A DNA stretch of 64,000 nucleotides from Azorinus chamasolen (GCA_963576725.1 OY755243.1:73430106-73494105), one strand, 5' to 3'. Shown: positions 32,104 to 41,490, counted from the first letter of the stretch. The notes: a model not told the origin generated them from the sequence alone. A program made the numbers and translations.

Positions 32104-32247
32104 TGTAACATGGTGAAAAAGTTGTGACTCGACTGGGACTCGAACCCAGGGCCTCTGGCTTACCATGCCAACACTCTACCGACTGAGCTACCAAGCTACA
32201 CAGTAAAACTTATCAACTTATTTCACCATAATCTCTACCCAGCTACA
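32104..32247 (-). repeat. 5' LTR of the TRIM element
   Basis: It contains the tRNA-like unit in sense orientation with an intact B box (GGTTCGAGTCC), followed on the minus strand by the PBS-like motif at 32101-32090. Confidence 0.75.
32125..32197 (-). tRNA. tRNA-like unit (anticodon GGT) inside 5' LTR
   Basis: Same cloverleaf as the other copy. The T stem is perfect (CTGGG/CCCAG), the T loop TTCGAGT is canonical and the T5 terminator is retained. The acceptor has one mismatch (A1-C72), so it is less likely to be a charged tRNA. Confidence 0.7.
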
Positions 32248-32493
32248 CTATATCTCATAGAAATGCATTTTCATGCATTTGCAAACAGAATAGACCCAGA
32301 TAGATGACTGCTGTAAATTTTAAGCCATCTGATCAGGACCTGCTCTATTTGCTTAAATGAAATAATAGACTGATTTCACTGTTTACTATAATGAAAAAGT
32401 CCCTTGTCCATGATGCCATTATAAAAATGCAGCTAATTAATATTCATACAATCATTATTTCTTAAATGAATATTCATCAGGTACATGGTTCAA

Positions 32494-32838
32494 CGAAACT
32501 AATGGAGTTGCAAATAGCATGCATCTTGATCAATCTGCTCCTTCAAAAATATTTAAAGTAATAATTATGTTAATCTGCAAGAAAGAGTTAAGTTCACAAT
32601 ATGTTTTTGACATTTTCAAGAACAAATGACACCTGTGAAATGTGTTACTTGTTTCATTGTCTTCATCATTACCATCAGATTCTGTTCTATCTTATAACAG
32701 TAATATTAAGTGGCTATTATTTCCGATCAATACATATACCTGTACAACAGTCACATATGCTTTTCCTAGTGTTTAACATATACTCATGAACTTTCATTGA
32801 TTTAAATCTTTATCTTATTACATTACACCAAGTAATTT
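32494..32838. other. Unique intronic sequence
   Basis: AT-rich; nothing recognisable. Confidence 0.4.
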
Positions 32839-32913
32839 GGCTTCCCATCAGGATCCAAACTGTTTGAAACTCCACTTCTGAAAAGAAATTGAAGAAAAGT
32901 CTATTCTGAACCA

Positions 32914-33137
32914 TAACCCTTTCCTTCATATAATGCTTTTTCACGCCTTTGCAAACAGAGTAGGCCCAGATCAGACCGCTCCAGCAGGAACCACATGATC
33001 AGATTCTGCTCTGTTTGTTAATGACTCTAGAGTTTCTACCTATACCAAATACAAAATATACCATTTTATAAACTTCAATCATAAATATTTATGATATCAT
33101 TATTTGCTACATAAATATTCATAAGACAAAGGAATAA
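32914..33137 (+). mobile_element. hpA MITE, tail type 1
   Basis: TAACCCTTTCCTTCATATAA; hairpin diverged in the right inner arm; end TAAGACAAAGGAATAA. Confidence 0.76.
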
Positions 33138-33251
33138 GGTAGATGACAACAGTTGCTAATAGTTCTGATCTTGGTCTACATGACATGTAAATGCCAGTTT
33201 ACTACACTCTACTATAAACTGGCTTACTAGATAGATTCTTGCCATCTAGAT

Positions 33252-33610
33252 ACTGAGTACTTGATCTTGAAACATGACCCTAATTATATGTTAGAATAAA
33301 ATACCTCTTGAAATGACCACCCAGTGTAAAGCTTTAACCCTTTCCCTCATATATATATAAATTATATACAACTCTTGGCAAATTCTTTACTCACAGAGTA
33401 GACCAGATCAGATTGACAGCTCTGCTCTGTTTGCTTATGGAACAATATAGATCTAAACGTACAGTTTCTGCCACGGCCAAAATTTCCAAAACAAGTTTAC
33501 CCTTGTTCACTAAATACTGAGTACTTAACCGTGAAACATGACCTTAATTATACAGGAGCTGTTGGAATAAAATACCTCATGAATTGACCACCCAATTTAA
33601 AGTTTAACGC
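33252..33610. repeat. Local tandem duplication, about 265 bp offset
   Basis: The block ACTGAGTACTT ... GAAACATGACC ... AATAAAATACCTC ... GACCACCCA at 33252-33330 recurs at 33517-33600. An hpA element follows each copy, so unique DNA plus MITE may have duplicated together. Confidence 0.65.
33333..33495 (+). mobile_element. hpA MITE, 3' truncated
   Basis: TTAACCCTTTCCCTCATATA; hairpin reduced (ACAGAGTAGACCAGATCAG / GCTCTGCTCTGTTTGC); stops after TGCCACGGCCAAAAT. Confidence 0.7.
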
Positions 33611-33625
33611 TTTAACTGCTGACTT

Positions 33626-33768
33626 TTAACCCTTCCCTTCATATTAACGCCTTTTCATGCATTTGCAAACAGAGTAGACCCAGACCAGACGGCTCCTATA
33701 GGAGCCGTATGATCAGGGTCTGCTCTGTTTGCTTTTGACATGATGTATATTTGATTCTACAGTTTGGC
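33626..33768 (+). mobile_element. hpA MITE, 3' truncated
   Basis: Clean hairpin 33663-33730 (centre GGCTCCTATAGGAGCC); the tail stops at GATTCTACAGTTTG. Confidence 0.75.
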
Positions 33769-33792
33769 ACCACTTCTAGACTGACATTATAG

Positions 33793-33870
33793 CAGAAAAC
33801 AGTGTAGATCTGATCAAACTGCTCCTGAAGGACTAGTTTGATTGGAATGTTTGATCTTGGTGACTGCATC
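33793..33870 (+). mobile_element. hpC2 core relic
   Basis: AAAACAGTGTAGATCTGATC ... CTCCTGAAGGAC; the right arm is decayed. Confidence 0.45.
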
Positions 33871-33988
33871 ATTTCAATATTTGCCGAATTTTGTCTGATA
33901 GGTCCAGCAACATAATATACTGAAAAAAACTTCAGCAAAATATCTTTGCTCAATGTTGTGAAACCTTTCTTACAGTGTTTTAGCGGAA

Positions 33989-34202
33989 TTAACCTACACC
34001 TTGTAATATCTTTGCAAACAGAGGACATCCAAACCCGACGCCCAGTCTGTAGGAGTCATCCGATCAGGCTCTGCTCTGTTAGTTTGCGAATTAACATAGA
34101 TATGATAATGGCCAAAATTTCCTGTGTTTATATGTCATTATAAAAACTAATTTAATGATTTATAATTCATGGTGTCATAATTACGTAGGAGCAAAGGGTT
34201 AA
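33989..34202 (+). mobile_element. hpA MITE, tail type 1
   Basis: Diverged hairpin (GCAAACAGAGGACATCC ... GCTCTGCTCTGTTAG); ends AGGAGCAAAGGGTTAA, sharing that TTAA with the next copy. Confidence 0.74.
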
Positions 34203-34429
34203 CCCTTTCCCTCATATACACCCTCTTTCATGCATTTGCAAACAGAGTAGACCCTTCCTATAGGAGCCGTCTGATCAGGGTATGCTCTGTTTGCTAATTG
34301 AGTTTGATAAATTTTTCTTTAGTTTCTAAAATGGCTACAATGTTGTACTTTCCATTGTAAATTTTTTGTCCATGAATATTCAGTAGGTATATAAATTTAA
34401 AATAAATATTCAGCAGGGAAAGGGTTTAG
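34199..34429 (+). mobile_element. hpA MITE, tail type 2
   Basis: TTAACCCTTTCCCTCATATA; hairpin lacks part of the left inner arm (GACCCTTCCTATAGGAGCC); end CAGCAGGGAAAGGGTTTA. Confidence 0.82.
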
Positions 34430-34450
34430 TATAAAGCTGACCAGGCAACA

Positions 34451-34517
34451 ACCGCTACACCGAGGGGATTTATTTACGAGGGGATTTATTTACGTTATGA
34501 GGGGATTTATTTACGTT
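34451..34517. repeat. Short tandem repeat of GAGGGGATTTATTTACG
   Basis: Three near-identical units. The motif resembles sequence at 1628 (ACGAGGGGATTTG). Confidence 0.75.
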
Positions 34518-34615
34518 CTAAAGTATACATTCCATTTGTTGTAGGCTTTTGGCATGACCCTTCACATAGACACTCATGGTACATGGCTGGGAATTTCTTG
34601 ACATTTTAAAAGCCT

Positions 34616-34863
34616 TTAACCCTTTACTCCATAAATACGCCTTTCTATGCCTTTGCAAACAGAGTAGACCAAGATCAGACAGCTCCTATAGGAGCCGTTA
34701 TACGATTAGGGTCTGCTCTGTTTGCTTATGAAATTAGAAAGATATGATGATATAGTTTCTGCCTTGGCCAAAAATTCATGTGTCCATGCTCTATTATAAC
34801 AAATTAATCTAATATTAATGACATCATTATTTCTTGCATGAATATTCATGAAGGAAAGGGTAA
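34616..34863 (+). mobile_element. hpA MITE, tail type 1
   Basis: Hairpin with TATAC inserted in the right arm; end TTCATGAAGGAAAGGGTAA. Confidence 0.82.
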
Positions 34864-35048
34864 AAACATCATAAACACTAATTAGATTAATTGTAGAAAC
34901 ACTGGCATATTTGGCTAAGGCAGAAACTGTAGAATCAGATCAACGTTATGCCATAAGCAAACAGGGCAGACCCCGAGACAGATAGCTTTTATAGGAGCCA
35001 CCTGATTGCAAAGGCATGGAAAGGCATTTATAAGAAGGAAAGGTTTAA
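34862..35048 (-). mobile_element. hpA MITE, tail end fused to previous copy
   Basis: CATCATAAACACTAATTAGA tail, AGCAAACAGGGCAGACCCCG arm, distal arm deleted; end AGAAGGAAAGGTTTAA. Confidence 0.7.
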
Positions 35049-35068
35049 CTGTTACATTTTTACAAGCT

Positions 35069-35282
35069 TTTAACCTTTTCCTTCATAAATATGCCTTTTT
35101 GGGCCTTATTGCAAACAGGGAAGACCCGATCAGGGTCAGCTCTGTTTGCTTATGATATAATATAGATATGATTCTATAGTTTCCATAATGGCCAGACATT
35201 CCTGTGTCCTGGATGTGCTATAATAAGAAAGTAATATAATCTAATTATATTCATAATATATAATAACGTTATTATATTTTAA
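35069..35282 (+). mobile_element. hpA MITE, hairpin centre deleted
   Basis: GCAAACAGGGAAGACCCGATC directly followed by AGGGTCAGCTCTGTTTGC. The tail ends in a TTATTATATTTTAA stretch without the GGGTTAA motif. Confidence 0.68.
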
Positions 35283-35471
35283 CCCTTTACTCCGTATATA
35301 CATCTTTGCAAACAGTAGACCCAGATCAGACAGACCCTGTACGAGCAGTCTGATCAGGGTCTGCTGTGTTTGCTTATGGTTTGCTACAGTAACTTTCAGT
35401 GTTTATATGCCATTATAAAAATGCAACTAATTATTCATGATGTCATTATATTTTACATGAATATTTATGGT
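35279..35471 (+). mobile_element. hpA MITE, tail type 1, last bases missing
   Basis: TTAACCCTTTACTCCGTATA; hairpin centre GACCCTGTACGAGC; stops at GAATATTTATGG. It is immediately 3' of the alternative-exon donor. Confidence 0.74.
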
Positions 35472-35533
35472 AGCTGATAACGAAACAGAAATCAACTGAT
35501 GATAACTGGAAAAAAAATAATCTGAATCAGCAC

Positions 35534-35624
35534 CTGTTTCTTTTCGTCTGTTTTCCTCGTACTGCACGAACGCTCTTGGGGACGGAGTGTCCGCAGGATC
35601 AAAGGAATTAAAAGATAAATCCAT
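35534..35624 (-). CDS. MACF1: Candidate alternative first coding exon of the spectraplakin
   Basis: The ATG at 35624 is in good context (AACATGG), and an in-frame TGA lies upstream with no earlier ATG. It encodes 30 codons plus one base: MDLSFNSFDPADTPSP, then AFVQYEENRRKET. The candidate donor ACAG|GTGCTG (GT at 35533-35532) leaves phase 1, exactly what the CH exon at 30612 needs, giving [16 protein letters not shown]. Fly short-stop isoforms likewise enter the CH domain from a charged segment. The exon has higher-complexity codon content and sits in a 950-bp repeat-free island (35472-36428). Weak point: GTGCTG is a poor donor (no G at +5). Without splicing the frame runs on to 35427 as low-complexity sequence. 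An unrelated small gene or a chance frame remains possible. Confidence 0.5.
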
Positions 35625-35645
35625 GTTTTCCTTCTTTGACTTCAA

Positions 35646-36428
35646 AATTTCAAACTTTCCATATCTAAATCCACCAGAATTAAATCAAACAAAACTGCAT
35701 TTCCGTTGCACTCCACTCGGTCACTTAGCAGGTGACATATTTATGAAAGTGACACCCGACAGTTTTCGCCTTTAATCAAGATAGCCTAGAAGCTTGTGTA
35801 AGCTTTTTGAGGCCCCAGATGTACTTGCCAACTTTTTCACTGCCGCTCAGGTATGATGATAAGATAAAACTCACTGAGCTAAGACAAATTTGAAAGGCAA
35901 GCAAGTGTAGATGGGACTTCTATAACTGTGTCCACAAAACATACCACTAGTGACAAAATATCAAAATGTTAGATCCGTTAACTTTAAGCTCCTAGGTATG
36001 TTATCTAAACACTATAAACATGTACACTAAATTAATGTGCAAATGTGGAAACAGAGAGCAGCTTGAGGTGCGATAAATCCATATAGAGAATTAACAGGTC
36101 TTAAATCCCTGATTCATGGCTGTTACAATAAAACCTCACAGCTCAAATGGCTATGTAAATCTCCACATTTGACACGCTCTGTGAACATAGGACATCTCTA
36201 GCTATTTTTAACCCTGGGGGAATCCTCTGATGTCACAAGCACGTTTAATTATATCCAAAGAAATACCCCTACCCCTGTTGACAGTTGGGCCCTGAAGAAG
36301 CGTATATAAAAGCAGTCCATAATGACAATTGTACAGGTAAGTTGTCATACAAAGGGACATTAATCTGGTATCACTAGAATTGCATTTACCATATCTGGGA
36401 AAGGTTATCTCCTCTAGGAACAGATATC
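35646..36428 (-). promoter_or_regulatory. Repeat-free region upstream of the alternative first exon
   Basis: 780 bp with no hairpin element, lying 5' of the ATG at 35624. A TATATAAAAG motif at 36303-36312 reads on the plus strand, so it is not an obvious TATA box for this exon. Regulatory role inferred from position only. Confidence 0.25.
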
Positions 36429-36500
36429 ACCTTTATACACCCTTTGTAAACAGAGCAGACCCAGTTAAGCTCTATTTACTTATGACATGATGCAGATATG
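36429..36500 (+). mobile_element. hpA fragment
   Basis: CACCCTTTGTAAACAGAGCAGACCC, then TAAGCTCTATTTACTTATGA; centre lost. Confidence 0.5.
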
Positions 36501-36504
36501 ACAA

Positions 36505-36613
36505 AAGTTTTGTCAAAGCGATTCTAAAGAGTGTTCACAATTTAGAGTTTGGAGGAGAAATGGATAAGTTATTCTTGAAAAGGTTTAATTTACACATCTT
36601 ATCTGGACCTCTG
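36505..36613 (+). mobile_element. hpE right half
   Basis: GCGATTCTAAAGAGTGTTC, TTTAGAGTTTGGAGGAGAAA, ending TTTACACATCTTATCTGGAC. Confidence 0.55.
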
Positions 36614-36760
36614 TTGACTGAATCCAAGCTATTTGTAAATGTAACCATGAACAGCATACTAACTACTTACAAACTTACAAGGAGACAAATTATAATTCCC
36701 ATTTTCAAATACATGTAGTTTGTATTGTCTGATCAGCACTGTTTGAAATTTCAAATCCTT

Positions 36761-37035
36761 TTAACCCATTTCCCTCATAGGCTATTTTTAGATTCTACCT
36801 ACATGTATTTGAATAAATCTACCGAAAAGGTGCATTTACTAGAGAAAAGGAAAATTTTAGAATTATGTAGTTTTGAAACCATTGTAATAAATAGAGCATT
36901 TGCTCCTATGGAGCAAATGCTCTATTTATCAAAATGGTTTCATAAAGTCGTTTTACAGAGACGTCACTGGGTTTCAGATAGATAGATAGATATTACAGAG
37001 GCATATAAAGGCGTATTTATGGAGGAAAGGGTTAA
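36761..37035 (-). mobile_element. hpB MITE with a GATA insertion
   Basis: TTAACCCATTTCCCTC; core intact (GAGCATTTGCTCCTATGGAG). About 40 bp (CACTGGGTTTCAGATAGATA) is inserted and the ACAGAGGC motif duplicated before the right end. Confidence 0.82.
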
Positions 37036-37054
37036 ACAAACTGTTTAATTTCAA

Positions 37055-37106
37055 AATACAGTAAAACCTCTCTACCAGACATTCAAATAAGTACCAATGC
37101 TGATCT
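37055..37106. mobile_element. hpD left-end fragment
   Basis: ACAGTAAAACCTCTCTACCAG without hairpin. Confidence 0.5.
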
Positions 37107-37349
37107 TTAACCCTTTACTTTATGAATATTCATATGAGAAATAATAATGTCATGGATATTAATTGGATCAATTGTTATAATAGGCCATGAACCAAGAATA
37201 GTTTGTCCTGGCCGAAACTGTAGAATCATATCTATATTAAAAGCAAACAGAGCATACCCTGATTAGACAGATCCTCTAGAAGCCATCTGATCTGGGACTA
37301 CTCTGTTTGTAAAGGCGTAGAAGGGCATATTTATGGAGTAAAGGGTTAA
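37107..37349 (-). mobile_element. hpA MITE (chain copy 1)
   Basis: Tail type 1, intact hairpin with ATCCTCTAGAAGCC centre; right TTAA is also the left TTAA of the next copy. Confidence 0.84.
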
Positions 37350-37470
37350 CCCACTACCTGACAGACGCCTAAACAGAGTGGACCCACATCAGAGAGCTCC
37401 TCTAGCCGTCTGATCTGGATCTACTGTTTGCAAATGCGTGAAAAGGCATTTATATGAGGGGAAGGGTTAA
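37346..37470. mobile_element. hpA tail-less copy (chain copy 2)
   Basis: 125 bp with hairpin-near ends on both sides (TTAACCCACTACCTGACAGA / ATGAGGGGAAGGGTTAA), sharing TTAA with both neighbours. Confidence 0.75.
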
Positions 37471-37740
37471 CTCTTTACCCCATGACTATGCATGCAAGAA
37501 ATAATGGTATCATGAATCTAAATTAGACTGTTTTCATAACAGATGGATACATTAAGTTTTGGCCATGACAGAAACTGTAGAATTACATCTACCTATGTAT
37601 TTTATTTCATAAGCAGACTTCATAAGCAGACAGAGCAGATCCTGATCAGACGGCTCCTGTAGAAGCCATCTGATCTGGGTCTACTCTGTTTGCAAAGACG
37701 TAGAAAGGCCGCTGCGAATATTTACGGAGTAAAGGGTTAA
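37467..37740 (-). mobile_element. hpA MITE (chain copy 3)
   Basis: Tail type 1; small direct duplication CATAAGCAGACTT before the hairpin; end TTTACGGAGTAAAGGGTTAA. Confidence 0.83.
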
Positions 37741-37956
37741 TAATTCTTATTCAGTACAAAAATACATTATCAATGCACAGATGAATGACAATATTTCAAA
37801 ACATTGAATTTAAATGATCTTCAATAAGCATACTTCACAGCATTTTGCATGAGTCACATGAAATTACACAAATGCTTTTGTTCCCATGCATGAACACATT
37901 ACAGACCTCTGATAACAGGGGGATAGGCCTTCTGTTTTTGCGAGGGTACTTGAAGA

Positions 37957-38200
37957 TTAACTCTTTCCCTGTTCAATATTTATGTAAGAAATAATGACAT
38001 CATGGATATTTATTACCTTAAGTTTTAAAATAGCATAATATACCCAGGATTTTTTTTTATATTGTTAGAATCTGCAGAGTCGGATCTACATAAGCAAACA
38101 GAGCAGACACTGATCAGACGACTCCTACAGGAGCCGTCTGATCTGGGTCTTCCCTGTTTGCAAATACATGAAAAAGCATGTATATGAGGGAAAGGGTTAA
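37957..38200 (-). mobile_element. hpA MITE, complete
   Basis: TTAACTCTTTCCCTGTTCAA ... ATGAGGGAAAGGGTTAA; centre GACTCCTACAGGAGCC. Confidence 0.84.
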
Positions 38201-38267
38201 AACATTTTGTGTTTAAGCATCATATTTTGCTAAACAATTTGTGAAGTAAATATTATCTGTATGATAG

Positions 38268-38524
38268 CCCGTTTATCGGACAAATATTCATGTAAAAAAT
38301 AAAGACATCATGAATAGGACATTGTGTTAGGTGAATTTTCATTATGGCATTATTTTGTGAACACAGAATTGTTTGCCCATGGCAGAAACTGTAGCTCTAT
38401 ATAATCCCGCAAGCATACAGAGCAGACCCTCAGTAAATCAGATGGCTTCCACAAGAGCTTTCTGATCTGGGACTACACGATTTGAAAAATCATGCAAAGA
38501 GATCTCTACCACATACAAGGTTAA
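38268..38524 (-). mobile_element. hpA MITE, degenerate
   Basis: Tail CAAATATTCATGTAAAAAAT; hairpin with CAGTAA insert; decayed end ACCACATACAAGGTTAA. Confidence 0.65.
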
Positions 38525-38630
38525 ACTTAAAAATCTGACAAGCAGATTGCCAGATCTGACAAGTAAATTACCAAAAATTAGCTTTATCCCTTTAAAAGCT
38601 AATTTCCAAAGTGCAATGCACCATCATTGT

Positions 38631-38790
38631 TTAACCATTTCCTTCATATAAACGCGTTTCCACACATTTGCAAACAGATTAGTGCCAGATCAGACCAGTC
38701 CTGTATGAGCGATCTGAACCAGGTCTGCTCTGTTTGCTTTTGAAATACAATGTAATAGAAACCTGGTTCTTCAGATCCTCTTATGACAAA
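38631..38790 (+). mobile_element. hpA MITE, tail mostly lost
   Basis: TTAACCATTTCCTTCATATA; hairpin with GTGCCAGATCAGACCAGTCC; sequence diverges after CTGTTTGC. Confidence 0.65.
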
Positions 38791-38865
38791 CAACAACCCT
38801 TGCTCTTTGTGCCATTATGCAAATATGACATTATGAGGCATGGTGAAATAAGACGATCAGCACGA

Positions 38866-39600
38866 CCAAAACAAAACAAGAGCTGTCCGCAGACAGAGCC
38901 GCCACTTTCTTTAGTGCTGGATGGCGTAGTGGAAGTCTAAGTCGGAAAGGGGAGATAACTATAGCAAAATGTGAAATGGGTCCCCCTTGTAATACTTAAC
39001 ATGCATACCAAATTTGAATCAAATATATATCTTGGACAGTTTCTGAGACATGGACCTTAACATAAAACTTAACTAACAATGAAAATTCTAAGTCGAAAAA
39101 GGGGCATAACTATGGCAAAATTAGTTTTAGGGTTACCTACCCTTGTGAAATGGGTTCCCCTTATGATAGTGAATATGCATACCAAATGTAAACCAAATAT
39201 CTTCGATGGTTTCTGAGAAATGGACCTTAACAAAAAGGTTCACCAACACTAACGCAGACGCTGACGCCGACACAGACGAAAGATAACTATAGCAAAATGT
39301 GAAATGGGTCCCCCTTGTAATACTTAACATGCATACCAAATTTGAACCAAATATATATCTTGGACAGTTTCTGAGACATGGACCTTAACATAAAACTTAA
39401 CTAACAATGAAAATTCTAAGTCGAAAAAGGGGCATAACTATGGCAAAATTAGTTTTAGGGTTACCTACCCTTGTGAAATGGGTTCCCCTTATGATAGTGA
39501 ATATGCATACCAAATGTAAACCAAATATCTTCGATGGTTTCTGAGAAATGGACCTTAACAAAAAGGTTAACCAACACTAACGCAGACGCTGATGCCAAAA
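38866..39600 (+). mobile_element. Clam-type dispersed repeat with 329-bp internal duplication
   Basis: It begins AACAAGAGCTGTCCGCAGAC. A block with GATAACTATAGCAAAATGTG, GGGGCATAACTATGGCAAAA and ACGCAGACGCTGA at 38953-39281 is repeated at 39282-39597, nearly identical. The minus-strand frame within it is not a recognised protein. Confidence 0.7.
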
Positions 39601-39667
39601 AAAATACAACCAGCATGATCTAACACAACTAGTATGACTTTGGCATAATCAGTATGACCTTGATATT

Positions 39668-39918
39668 TACCTTCCTTGTTCAATATTTATATAAGAAATA
39701 CATGTAATGTCTTCACAAATATTTATCAGCTGAATTCTTATTATAGCACAAGATGTTTTGGCTCAGTCAGAAACTAGAATCATTATCTACCGGTATATTT
39801 TAGCATAAGCAAACAAAGCAGACCCTGATCAGATGGCTCCTATGGGAGCCGTCTGATGATCTGGGTCTTCTCTGTTTGTAAATGTGTCAGGAGGTGTTTA
39901 TATGAAGGAAAGGGTTAA
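39668..39918 (-). mobile_element. hpA MITE
   Basis: Tail TTCCTTGTTCAATATTTATA; hairpin centre GGCTCCTATGGGAGCC with GAT duplicated; end ATGAAGGAAAGGGTTAA. Confidence 0.8.
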
Positions 39919-40169
39919 TTAAGCAGCCTCATAATCAACCATCATGACCACAATATTACAAAAATAACAATAACAATCAACATAACTAACCCATGTCAGC
40001 AACCTCATGGGGACTGCTTATTAGGGGCTGAAGTGTCATTGCCAATCTCCCAATACTTTTATACAGAATGAACTACATGTATATCAGTGAACAAGGTGGA
40101 CCATTTCTTTTCCAATATTTCAGCGTTAAGATGCTATCACTACAGCATAATTGCAATATTACCTATATT

Positions 40170-40500
40170 ATCTCAACATAACAAACATGATCCTAACACT
40201 ACCCAAACATGACTGCAACATAACCTATAGGATCTCAACATAACAAGTATGATCCTAACACTACCAACATGACTGCAACATAACATAGGATCTCAACATA
40301 GTAAGTATGATCCTAACACAACCAACATGATTGTAACATAACATATAGGATCTCAACATAGCAAGTATGATCCTAAGAAAACCAACATGACTGACATAAT
40401 CTATAAGATCTCAACACAACAAGTATGATTCTTACACTACCAACGTGACTGCAACATAAACTATAGGATATCAACATAACCAGTATGACCATACACTGCA
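40170..40500. repeat. Minisatellite, about 60-bp unit
   Basis: Unit with ACATGACTGCAACATAAC, ATAGGATCTCAACATAAC and AAGTATGATCCTAACACTAC; about five diverged copies. Confidence 0.8.
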
Positions 40501-40548
40501 ACATTAATTTACCTAAAAATATAACCAACACGATCACAACGATCACAA

Positions 40549-40756
40549 CAACATAATCAACACTATCTCATCAATATAATTGTATTATAATGTATGACCA
40601 CAGCATCAATAATGATCACAACATAATCAACACTATCTCATCAATATAATTGTATTATAATGTATGACCACAGCATCAATAATGATCACAACATAACTAA
40701 CATTATCTCATTAATATAACTGTACTTCTACGTATGACCACATCATCAACATGGTC
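40549..40756. repeat. 70-bp tandem repeat, three copies
   Basis: CACTATCTCATCAATATAAT at 40561, 40631 and (one change) 40701; copies 1 and 2 are essentially identical. Confidence 0.88.
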
Positions 40757-40795
40757 ACAACATTTCAGAACAAAAGGTTTAAATTTGCTAGAGAA

Positions 40796-40880
40796 TCAGT
40801 GCAGACCCTGATCAGAGGTCTCCTCCAAGGTGAACAGTTTTCAAATGCCTGTACACTTGTCTCCCACATTCAATGGGCTA
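40796..40880 (-). mobile_element. hpC2 MITE, right arm damaged
   Basis: AATCAGTGCAGACCCTGATC ... AACAGTTTTCAAATGCC; end CCCACATTCAATGGGCTA. Confidence 0.5.
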
Positions 40881-41012
40881 TTATTAATCAATCAATACTG
40901 TCTGGAAGGAAATTGTTGTACTTCCTCATATCTGATATAAGATTTATTTCAATGCTGAAATTGTAAACTCACAACTCTATACTTAATTACCCTTAGTATA
41001 CAAAGAGATATA

Positions 41013-41223
41013 CAGTAGAACCCCTCTAATGCGACCACTTAAAGAATAACCATAGCTGTCTTTATAAGCAGGTGGTTGCTTAATGCAGGACAAAAGTAAT
41101 GCAGAAAGCTCCTAGAACTCTAGGAGCTTTCTGCATTACTTTTGTCCTGCATTATGCTACCACCTGCATCTAGCACCCAGAATTATACCTCTTATAGGTG
41201 GTCGCATTAGCGGGTTTTTACTG
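41013..41223. mobile_element. hpD MITE with TA duplication
   Basis: Ends CAGTAGAACCCCTCTAATGC and GCATTAGCGGGTTTTTACTG, flanked by TA. The TIR includes TAATGCGACCAC. The hairpin has a small centre duplication (CCTAGAACTCTAGG). Confidence 0.9.
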
Positions 41224-41259
41224 TACATCATAATTCAAATACTTTGTAGCATGCCTATT

Positions 41260-41420
41260 CAAAATACTAATATCGCCATTTCTCCACCAAACCCTATGCT
41301 GTGACTACTTCTTAGAATTGTCTCAAAGAGACATTCTAAAGAATGTTGTCTACACTGGATGTAATGGAGAAATAAAGGAGTTATTCTTGAAAATGTTTTA
41401 TTTCACACATCTCACCTGGG
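41260..41420 (+). mobile_element. hpE palindromic element
   Basis: CCATTTCTCCACCAAACCC ... TGGATGTAATGGAGAAATAA; right end TTTCACACATCTCACCTGGG. Confidence 0.6.
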
Positions 41421-41490
41421 CCATTGCAAATAGTACAGACCCAGATCAGGTGGCTCCTGAAGGAGCCATCTGATCAGGGTCTTCATTATG
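41420..41490. mobile_element. hpC core
   Basis: GCAAATAGTACAGACCCAG ... centre GGCTCCTGAAGGAGCC ... GATCAGGGTCTTCATTATG. Confidence 0.55.

Larger units (their letters stand above)
31859..32247 (-). mobile_element. TRIM-type miniature LTR retrotransposon with tRNA-bearing LTRs
   Basis: Two 144-bp direct repeats (31859-32002 and 32104-32247; 6 substitutions, no indels) start TG and end CA. On the minus strand the 5' LTR (32247-32104) is followed after TT by TGGCGCCCAACG, a primer-binding-site-like motif. The 101-bp interior ends in GTAGAGGGGGTGTG, a purine-rich tract, directly before the 3' LTR. There is no coding capacity, so it would depend on other LTR elements. A 3-bp direct duplication (CTA, 31856-31858 and 32248-32250) flanks it. 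It sits in an hpA element whose parts resume on both sides. Each LTR holds a full tRNA-like gene. Tandem tRNA genes in a duplicated segment are the alternative, but the PBS and purine tract argue for a retroelement. Confidence 0.8.
31849..32493 (+). mobile_element. hpA MITE interrupted by the TRIM element
   Basis: The host resumes at 32248 with TCTCATAGAAATGC, hairpin arms GCAAACAGAATAGACC / CCTGCTCTATTTGC and a type-1 tail. The terminal AAAGGGTTAA is decayed to CATGGTTCAA. Confidence 0.7.

Noticed and set aside
31880..32197. Two functional tRNA-Thr genes in tandem
   Set aside because: Both lie in identical 144-bp terminal repeats with PBS and purine tract between them; anticodon GGT is not normally used for Thr in eukaryotes; one acceptor stem has a mismatch.
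33696..34028. 110-codon minus-strand frame
   Set aside because: Runs through an hpA hairpin arm (…CQKQTEQTLI… recurs in other hpA copies), so it is repeat-derived.
35427..35533. Extension of the alternative first exon to 35427
   Set aside because: Beyond the candidate donor the frame turns into F/S-rich low complexity and enters an hpA tail.
36303..36312. TATATAAAAG as a TATA box for the alternative first exon
   Set aside because: It reads on the plus strand and lies almost 700 bp from the ATG, on the wrong strand for the gene.
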